A stretch of 41,030 nucleotides of DNA from Desulfovibrio sp. (GTDB lineage: Bacteria > Desulfobacterota > Desulfovibrionia > Desulfovibrionales > Desulfovibrionaceae): contig DONZ01000126.1 of assembly GCA_003512875.1 (NCBI GenBank), positions 1 to 41,030 on the forward strand. The letters are read 5' to 3'. A program made the position numbers and the translations under genes. The notes under the pieces are model-generated. The model saw nothing but the letters and a program-made list of their open reading frames with translations. It ran no database searches and was not told the DNA's origin. Each line of letters begins with the position of its first letter. Positions within the stretch are counted from its first letter, which is position 1. Positions 36,177 to 41,030 of the stretch are shown here, one piece after another.

Positions 36177-36203
36177 GTGCCCTCCGAAAAAAGCGGGGGG
36201 CAC
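36177..36203. repeat. Stable hairpin in the M23-TPR intergenic region
   Basis: GTGCCCTCCG (36177-36186) pairs with CGGGGGGCAC (36194-36203), one G-U, loop AAAAAAG. The minus strand continues ATTATTTTAAG, a poor U-run, so it is at best a weak terminator for the TPR gene. Confidence 0.65.
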
Positions 36204-36219
36204 CACACATAGGCACATA

Positions 36220-36255
36220 TTTGGGGTAATAACATGAATATTCATGTATTCCAAA
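36220..36255. repeat. Long imperfect inverted repeat with a 16-bp palindromic core
   Basis: ACATGAATATTCATGT (36232-36247) is a perfect palindrome. It is extended by AAT/ATT and TTTGG/CCAAA arms with a small bulge (GGT, A) on the left. Candidate operator or RNA hairpin upstream of the M23 gene. Confidence 0.6.
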
Positions 36256-36358
36256 CACATCTTTACACTTCATTAATAAGAATACTGTACACAATGGATA
36301 AACCATGTGGACGAAATGCGACCAATATGATAAAACCATCCTTTGTTTTACTCATATA

Positions 36359-36403
36359 ATCACCCCGTTGGATTCACCCCGCCTCGCATTCAGACGGGGT
36401 GAT
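36359..36403. repeat. Inverted repeat ATCACCCCG...CGGGGTGAT with an extra direct copy
   Basis: ATCACCCCG (36359-36367) and a second TCACCCCG (36374-36381) can each pair with CGGGGTGAT (36395-36403), giving two mutually exclusive hairpins. This is downstream of the TPR gene. Together with the two neighbouring hairpins it makes up most of the gene-free 36064-36456 stretch. Confidence 0.55.
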
Positions 36404-36456
36404 ATCTTTCAGTTCTGAGCGCCAACAACAGATCCGAAAGACAGGAGGGGATTTGT

Positions 36457-37017
36457 TTATGCCGCAATAAAAGAATACAGGTCTTTTGCGTCTTCGTTAT
36501 CAGGCAATTCTTTCAAAGCTTCTTCAAGGTGAAGTTTCGCTTCGTCTTTTCTGCCCAAATAAATAAGGCAGCCTGCTAACGTAATTCTGATTTGAGGATC
36601 TTTGGTTTCCTCATAAAATTTTTCTACAAATAAAACAGCTTCGTCGACTTTGTCCAAAGCATAGGCCTCTTGAACCAAGCAGCCAAGAGCGACGGTGTTT
36701 GTCGCTTTGATTTCAAGAGCGTTTTTGAAATATTCAAAAGCTTCAGCATGCAATTCTTTGGTCATAGCAACAAGTCCCAAGCCCGTATACGCATTGTCCG
36801 ATTTTTCAAGTTCAAGCGCTTTTTGATAATGCACGGTCGCTTTGTCATAATCGCCGACTTGCACGGCAATGGTTGCCAAGCCCATTTGAGGTGCGGCAAA
36901 TTCGCTGCCGCTTTCCGCAGCTTTTTCATAATACTCTGTCGCCTTTTCATATTCACCCATAAAAAGGTAACATTCGCCTAATTCTTTGTTAATTTCATAA
37001 TCTAATAAATCACTCAT
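36457..37017 (-). CDS. Tetratricopeptide-repeat protein
   Basis: A 186-residue soluble all-helical protein with about five TPR units, such as LGECYLFMGEYEKATEYYEKA, MGLATIAVQVGDYDKATVHYQKAL, TGLGLVAMTKELHAEAFEYFKNAL and AGCLIYLGRKDEAKLHLEEAL. No signal peptide or enzyme domain is seen, so it is probably a protein-protein adaptor; partners are unknown. The ATG at 37017 follows GGAGGGG by eight bases and excludes a longer 205-residue reading. A sigma-54-like site lies about 55 bases upstream. It is divergent from the RluD-CoaE gene. Confidence 0.85.
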   Translation of the reverse strand: MSDLLDYEINKELGECYLFMGEYEKATEYYEKAAESGSEFAAPQMGLATIAVQVGDYDKATVHYQKALELEKSDNAYTGLGLVAMTKELHAEAFEYFKNALEIKATNTVALGCLVQEAYALDKVDEAVLFVEKFYEETKDPQIRITLAGCLIYLGRKDEAKLHLEEALKELPDNEDAKDLYSFIAA

Positions 37018-37069
37018 GGTCTTTTCCCCTCCATGTAATAATTTTGTGCCTCTTGGCATACCCCTAATA

Positions 37070-37085
37070 AGCATTTAGCATGCCA
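37070..37085 (-). promoter_or_regulatory. Possible sigma-54 promoter for the TPR gene
   Basis: Minus strand TGGCATG-CTAA-ATGCT has the GG-N10-GC spacing and two mismatches to TGGCACG-N4-TTGCW. Start would fall about 40 bases before the ATG. A sigma-70 alternative is TTGAAA-N17-TATAAA a little further upstream. Confidence 0.45.
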
Positions 37086-37143
37086 AAATTATTTTTTTTT
37101 ATAATTTCAATATGTTATATTTTCAAGATTCTTTTTTTATCCA

Positions 37144-37167
37144 TTTTTGTCAGACATTTGACAAAAA
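37144..37167. repeat. 9-6-9 inverted repeat between divergent TPR and rluD-coaE genes
   Basis: TTTTTGTCA and TGACAAAAA, perfect arms with spacer GACATT, placed between the two divergent promoters. Possible operator; a TTGACA within it has no good -10. Confidence 0.45.
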
Positions 37168-37258
37168 TCAGGAAAATTTTTCCCAACGCTTATCGTCCCT
37201 AAAAAAAACTGTTCAACGCAAAAAAAATACCGTATCCTTTATGCAGAAAGGGAGAAAT

Positions 37259-38830
37259 ATGAAACAGGAATTTACGGCAGACCGAAACGCGGGCAGGCTG
37301 GACAGCTTTTTAAGCGCGGAAACCAAAATATCCCGCTCTAAAATAAAAAAATATATTGAGAGTAACCTCGTAAGCGTCAATAACGTCCCGTGTGCCGACG
37401 CTTCCAGAAAACTGCTTTCAGGAGATTGCGTCCGGCTTGAAATCATTCAGAAAGAAAATTCCCTGCAGGCGGCGGAAAATGACCTTACCATTTATTATCA
37501 AGACAAATACTTAGCCGTTATTGAAAAAAAGCCCGCTCTCACTGTTCACCCCTGCCCCTCTTGCCAAGAGGAAACACTTGTCCACCATTTGCTTTATCAT
37601 TTCCCAAGCCTCAAAAGCATGGACGGCGAACGCCCCGGAATTGTGCATAGACTGGATAAGGACACATCAGGGCTTATGCTTGTCGCCCTGACGGAAGAAT
37701 GCCGGTTGAAACTGGCGGAAGCTTTCAGCAATAAGGAAATAAAAAAAACGTATCTCGCCCTTGTGCAGGGCATTTGCCCGAATGGTGAAAGCAGCGAAAG
37801 CATAGGACGCCACCCGGCAATCAAAACAAAAATGACGCTTGTCCCTCTTTCCAAAGGCGGGCGGGAAGCCTTTTCAAAATGGGAACGCATTTACCCGAAA
37901 CAGCCCGCAAAACAAAATACGAATGAAAACGCTTTTTCTTTAATGAAAGTACAAATCCATACAGGCAGAACACATCAAATCCGTGTGCATTTGTCCGCTT
38001 CGGGCTATCCCCTTTTAGGTGATGAGGTCTATGCTCCTGCGGATGTCGCCCAAAAAGCGCCAAGACAAATGCTTCACGCGTATACATTGACATTTCGCCA
38101 CCCTTTCACCCATGAAACCCTGACCTTCACGTCTTTACCGCCTGCTGATTTTTGGGAATGCGCTGAAAATCAAATCGCTTTAAACCAAACGGCGATACCC
38201 CTTGTGATCACCGGAAATTCCGGGTCCGGAAAATCAGCCCTCATTGAAATTGCAAAACGGCAAAATTTGCCTACTTTCAGTGCCGACGAATGTATCAATG
38301 AATTATACCAAGTAAATAACGATGCATGGTATTTGCTCAAACAGCAATACGGCACACTTTTTGTTCCGGACGATAAAAAGCCGGTGGATAAAACCGCCCT
38401 TGCGAAGGCGATGCAAGACCCCGCCAAGAAACATGAATTGGAAAATTTGCTGCACCCTCTTGTTTATTCACGGATGATTGAATTTTTTAACAAAAACAAC
38501 CGCAAACGCTTTGCTCTTGCGGAAATCCCCCTTTGGTTCGAAAGCAAACCCAAGAATTTCCCCATCAAACCGCTGACGGTATGTGTCAGCACAAATGCCG
38601 AAATCCGTTTAGCCCGCCTCAAAAAACGGGGGTGGACGGAAGAAACCGTCGCCTATATGGACGGTTGGCAATTGGAACAAGAAAAAAAAATCGATCTTGC
38701 CGATTATGAAATTCCAAACAGTGCGGACCTGGCTGCATTGGAAAAAAATTTTCTAGGTCTGTTGGAAAAACTGAAAAAACAAAACAGCATACCGCCCGTA
38801 TTGGAGCAAATTAAAAAAGAACTCGCCTGA
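37259..38830 (+). CDS. coaE: Fused RluD-type 23S rRNA pseudouridine synthase and dephospho-CoA kinase
   Basis: A 523-residue single frame. Residues ~12-62 are an S4 RNA-binding domain (GRLDSFLSAETKISRSKIKK). Residues ~75-300 are an RluA/RluD-family pseudouridine synthase with the catalytic Asp133 in HRLDKDTSGLMLVA and VQIHTGRTHQIRVHLSASGYPLLGD. From ~312 a CoaE domain begins: P-loop ITGNSGSGKSAL (317-328), SADECINELY, LHPLVYSRM, LAEIPLWFES; it phosphorylates dephospho-CoA, the last step of CoA synthesis. The CoaE P-loop (GNSGSGKS) departs from the usual GGIGSGKS. The ATG at 37259 follows AAAGGGAG; upstream in-frame codons look non-coding. A terminator follows. Confidence 0.92.
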   Translation: MKQEFTADRNAGRLDSFLSAETKISRSKIKKYIESNLVSVNNVPCADASRKLLSGDCVRLEIIQKENSLQAAENDLTIYYQDKYLAVIEKKPALTVHPCPSCQEETLVHHLLYHFPSLKSMDGERPGIVHRLDKDTSGLMLVALTEECRLKLAEAFSNKEIKKTYLALVQGICPNGESSESIGRHPAIKTKMTLVPLSKGGREAFSKWERIYPKQPAKQNTNENAFSLMKVQIHTGRTHQIRVHLSASGYPLLGDEVYAPADVAQKAPRQMLHAYTLTFRHPFTHETLTFTSLPPADFWECAENQIALNQTAIPLVITGNSGSGKSALIEIAKRQNLPTFSADECINELYQVNNDAWYLLKQQYGTLFVPDDKKPVDKTALAKAMQDPAKKHELENLLHPLVYSRMIEFFNKNNRKRFALAEIPLWFESKPKNFPIKPLTVCVSTNAEIRLARLKKRGWTEETVAYMDGWQLEQEKKIDLADYEIPNSADLAALEKNFLGLLEKLKKQNSIPPVLEQIKKELA

Positions 38831-38839
38831 AAGCATAAA

Positions 38840-38865
38840 AAAAAGCGTACCGAAGTACGCTTTTT
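38840..38865. terminator. Bidirectional intrinsic terminator after the rluD-coaE fusion
   Basis: AAAAAGCGTAC (38840-38850), CGAA loop, GTACGCTTTTT (38855-38865). Works for the forward gene and, from the other side, for the purF transcript. Confidence 0.9.
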
Positions 38866-38884
38866 CATTGTTCTTTAATTATCC

Positions 38885-39022
38885 TTAGTTATCCTTGCGC
38901 TTCTTTTTGCCGCCCTGCCTTTTCCGGTTCATTCCAAAAAATTTCGCTTTTTTCAATTCAGCCAAATGCCCGCATGATACATATCCGGCAGGAAACAGAA
39001 CCGAAACCGGCAACGGGGACAC
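38885..39022 (-). CDS. Doubtful 45-residue basic ORF downstream of purF
   Basis: In the 230-bp gap between purF and the bidirectional terminator, the minus strand encodes, from GTG 39022, a 45-residue peptide whose second half is coding-like and strongly basic (CGHLAELKKAKFFGMNRK, then lysine/arginine-rich to the TAA). No good ribosome site is seen. The other two frames just upstream show CPRC and CRIC, so this may be a frameshifted small zinc-ribbon gene instead. Tentative. Confidence 0.25.
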   Translation of the reverse strand: MSPLPVSVLFPAGYVSCGHLAELKKAKFFGMNRKRQGGKKKRKDN

Positions 39023-39095
39023 TCACGCCATTTTCAGCAAAGCAAAAAGACTGCGACCGCATGCAAAAAAATCTTAATCATTAAGTGAAGTAAAG

Positions 39096-40499
39096 CTAAT
39101 TCTTTTGCAAATATTCACCGCTCCAACAGCCGGTGCAATACTGCATGCCCTCGTCACCAAGGCAAGCCCGCATACCTTCCAAAGACAAATAGCCCAGACT
39201 GTCCATATTCAAAATGGAACGTATTTCCTCAATAGTATGCTGATAGGCGAGCAATTCTTCATAATGGGGGAAATCGACCCCGAAATAGCAAGGATACTGC
39301 ACAGGCGGGCAGGCAATTCTCAAATGCACTTCCGTCGCCCCCGCATCACGGAGTTCTTTGCCAAGAGCCGCCGTTGTTGTTCCGCGGATAAGGGAATCGT
39401 CCACAAGGCAGACCCGTTTTCCACGCACGACTTCTTTCACGACATTGTGCTTCATGCGCACGGCGGCAGCCCTCGCGCCTTGTCCCGGAGCGATAAAGCT
39501 GCGTCCTATGTAGTGGTTGCGGATAAGTCCGCGGTCAAGCGTTATGCCGAGTTCTTCCGCAAAACCCATGGCGGCTGAAAATCCGGAATCGGGAATCGCA
39601 ACCACGATATCCACATCGACCGGTTTTTCTTTCGCAAGCATATGCCCTGTTTGACGGCGGAAAACATGGGGAGTATGCCCGAAAACAGTGCTGTCGGGAC
39701 GGGCGAAATAAATAAGTTCCAATAAACAGCGCTGCTGGCGGACCGTTCTGTCGCCAAAATGCGTGGAACGGTAACCGCCCGCCGTAAAGGTCAGCATTTC
39801 TCCGGGTTCGACTTCCCGCTCGAAAATCGCCCCGATTTGGTCAAAAGCGCACGTTTCGGAGGCAACGACATACCCGTCCCCCATGCGCCCGAGCACCAAA
39901 GGACGATAGCCCCAAGGATCTCGGGCGGCAATCATTTTATTGCCGAAAAGCAGAACAACCGCAAAAGCGGCTTCCGCCTGTTCAAAAACACTGGCGATAT
40001 CTTCATCGGAACTCGCTTGCTTTTGGGCTAACAGCTGCAGGAAAAATTCACTGTCACTCGTTGTCTGCAAAAAAGCCCCCGAAAGAAGAAGCTTTTCCCG
40101 CAATTTTTCCCCGTGGTATAAATTTCCGTTATGGGCAAGAGCGACCTGCCCTTCGCTGTAATATCCGATAAGGGGCTGGGCGTTGGCTATGGTGCTTGAA
40201 CCCGCCGTGGAATACCGGACATGCCCGATTGCGGAATTGCCTGCCATATTGCGGCCTTCTCCATTACCGAACACGCTGGAAACCAAACCCATGCCGCGGT
40301 GGATGAATATCTGTCCGTCGCTGGCGCTCGCGACACCGGCGGATTCCTGCCCGCGGTGCTGCAAAGCGTGCAAAGCCAATGAAGCATGCTGGGCGGCGTC
40401 TTTTACTCCATAAAGCCCCACAATTCCGCATTCATCATGCGCCTTGTCATCATACGTCAAGGTATCAGGGATAAAGATGTTTCCAAAAGAATTATTCAT
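39096..40499 (-). CDS. purF: Amidophosphoribosyltransferase
   Basis: PurF makes phosphoribosylamine from PRPP and glutamine, the first committed purine step. The 467-residue protein has a 23-residue propeptide before the nucleophile Cys24 (ECGIVGLYG), the glutaminase domain (HRGQESAGVA, HVRYSTAG) and the PRTase domain with the PRPP loop VCLVDDSLIRGTTT. It is the Bacillus-type enzyme with a likely 4Fe-4S cluster: cysteines in YPCYFGVD and near the end in QYCTGCW. I chose ATG 40499, which overlaps the carB stop by eight bases (ATGAATAA) and has AAGGA upstream; ATG 40526 is a possible longer start. Confidence 0.95.
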   Translation of the reverse strand: MNNSFGNIFIPDTLTYDDKAHDECGIVGLYGVKDAAQHASLALHALQHRGQESAGVASASDGQIFIHRGMGLVSSVFGNGEGRNMAGNSAIGHVRYSTAGSSTIANAQPLIGYYSEGQVALAHNGNLYHGEKLREKLLLSGAFLQTTSDSEFFLQLLAQKQASSDEDIASVFEQAEAAFAVVLLFGNKMIAARDPWGYRPLVLGRMGDGYVVASETCAFDQIGAIFEREVEPGEMLTFTAGGYRSTHFGDRTVRQQRCLLELIYFARPDSTVFGHTPHVFRRQTGHMLAKEKPVDVDIVVAIPDSGFSAAMGFAEELGITLDRGLIRNHYIGRSFIAPGQGARAAAVRMKHNVVKEVVRGKRVCLVDDSLIRGTTTAALGKELRDAGATEVHLRIACPPVQYPCYFGVDFPHYEELLAYQHTIEEIRSILNMDSLGYLSLEGMRACLGDEGMQYCTGCWSGEYLQKN

Positions 40500-41030
40500 T
40501 TGTTTTTCCTTGAATATATCCTGCATAATAATCCTGCAAAGGAGCGACTATGCGTTGTTCTTGCCGACGGGCTTCCAAACCTTCGACAGTGGCGCGAAGA
40601 GCCGCCAGTGTCGTAATGAGGTTGATACGGCGGGCGAGGGCTTCCGTCCTTATGGTGTTTGCGTCACGGGCGGAAGTCGGACCGCTTACGGTATTGACAA
40701 TCATATTCGCCTCACCGTTGCGGATGAAGTCCAAAAGGTGAGGGCGCTGCTGTCCGATTTTTACAATAAGCTTGCAGTCAATGCCTTTGTTTTCAAGCAT
40801 GGCTTTTGTTCCGGGAGTTGCGTAAAGCGTAAAGCCAAGAGCTTTCAGGCGTGCCGCAAGAGGAACAAGAGGTTCTTTGTCTTGGTCCGTTACCGTCAAA
40901 ATGACATTGCCGGATACCGGAATGGGGACTCTTGTGCCGGCCTGGGATTTAAGGAAAGCCATGCCGAAGCTCCTGTCAATGCCCATAACTTCGCCAGTGG
41001 AACGCATTTCAGGTCCGAGCTGGATTTAGA
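40492..41030 (-). CDS. carB: Carbamoyl-phosphate synthase large subunit, C-terminal part
   Basis: Only the 3' end is in the window. GPEMRSTGEVMGIDRSFG is the conserved end of the second synthetase half, followed by the MGS-like allosteric domain (VILTVTDQDKEPLVPLAARLKALGF, YATPGTKAML, MIVNTVSGPTSARDANTIR, ALARRINLITT). CarB supplies carbamoyl phosphate for pyrimidines and arginine. The frame upstream (IQLGPEM) is open only to a TAA at 41026-41028, two bases from the edge, where coding is expected to continue; this is probably a contig-end error. It overlaps purF by eight bases. Confidence 0.9.

Noticed and set aside
37112..37258. N-terminal extension of the RluD-CoaE frame
   Set aside because: No motif or ribosome site; ATG 37259 has AAAGGGAG and begins the S4 domain normally.

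Overview
The window looks like a chromosomal contig from a low-to-moderate-GC member of the Desulfovibrionaceae, a host-associated sulfidogen in the Lawsonia/Bilophila/Taurinivorans part of the tree. This placement is inferred from gene content and arrangement: a usp-hisC-cmk-sfsA run with HisC and Cmk fused, an RluD-type pseudouridine synthase fused to CoaE, a carB-purF junction, a TauE/SafE sulfite exporter, a YedF-type sulfurtransferase, and a Csd4-type carboxypeptidase expected in curved cells. Both window edges cut genes (coaBC on the left, carB on the right). No tRNA, rRNA, CRISPR array, insertion sequence or prophage was recognised.

Layout. 1-5585 (+): coaBC (5' truncated), a protein with a UDG-like C-terminus, corC-like, coaX, eno, lolA, with terminators after eno and lolA. 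5685-9971 (-): a small double-CxxC protein, then an AT-rich gtr island (gtrB, a GtrII-like transferase, gtrA) for surface glycosylation, in which gtrB carries a one-base frameshift. 10183-10926 (+): TauE/SafE exporter, ending at a bidirectional terminator. 11035-21078 (-): yedF, der, an LTA-synthase-like phosphatase/transferase, recR, a Csd4-like D,L-carboxypeptidase, sfsA, the hisC-cmk fusion and a universal stress protein (listed left to right; transcription runs the other way). 21403-28587 (+): a sigma-54-promoted unknown gene, then tgt, a hotdog thioesterase, mnmE, yajC, secD, secF. 28692-29727: a divergent nitroreductase/HxlR pair. 29728-30401: no intact gene, only a decayed sensor-like remnant and back-to-back terminators. 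30402-37017 (-): a 1297-residue 7TM sensor with degenerate kinase and receiver domains, an M23 endopeptidase, a structured intergenic region and a TPR protein. 37259-38830 (+): RluD-CoaE fusion. 38885-41030 (-): a doubtful small basic ORF, purF and the end of carB.

Main themes. Three CoA-synthesis steps are present (coaX, coaBC, coaE). Envelope functions are prominent: LolA, YajC/SecD/SecF, LTA-synthase-like enzyme, M23 and M99 peptidases, gtr island. The tRNA/rRNA modification genes tgt, mnmE and rluD, and the ribosome-assembly GTPase der, are also here. Several housekeeping proteins have unusual architectures: Der has an acidic linker of about 105 residues, MnmE has about 40 extra residues just after switch II, and SecF has about 55 extra hydrophobic residues. 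The most unusual loci are the degenerate giant sensor, the gapless Csd4 match, the two enzyme fusions, and the hairpin-rich 36064-36456 region. No clearly new multi-gene system is evident.
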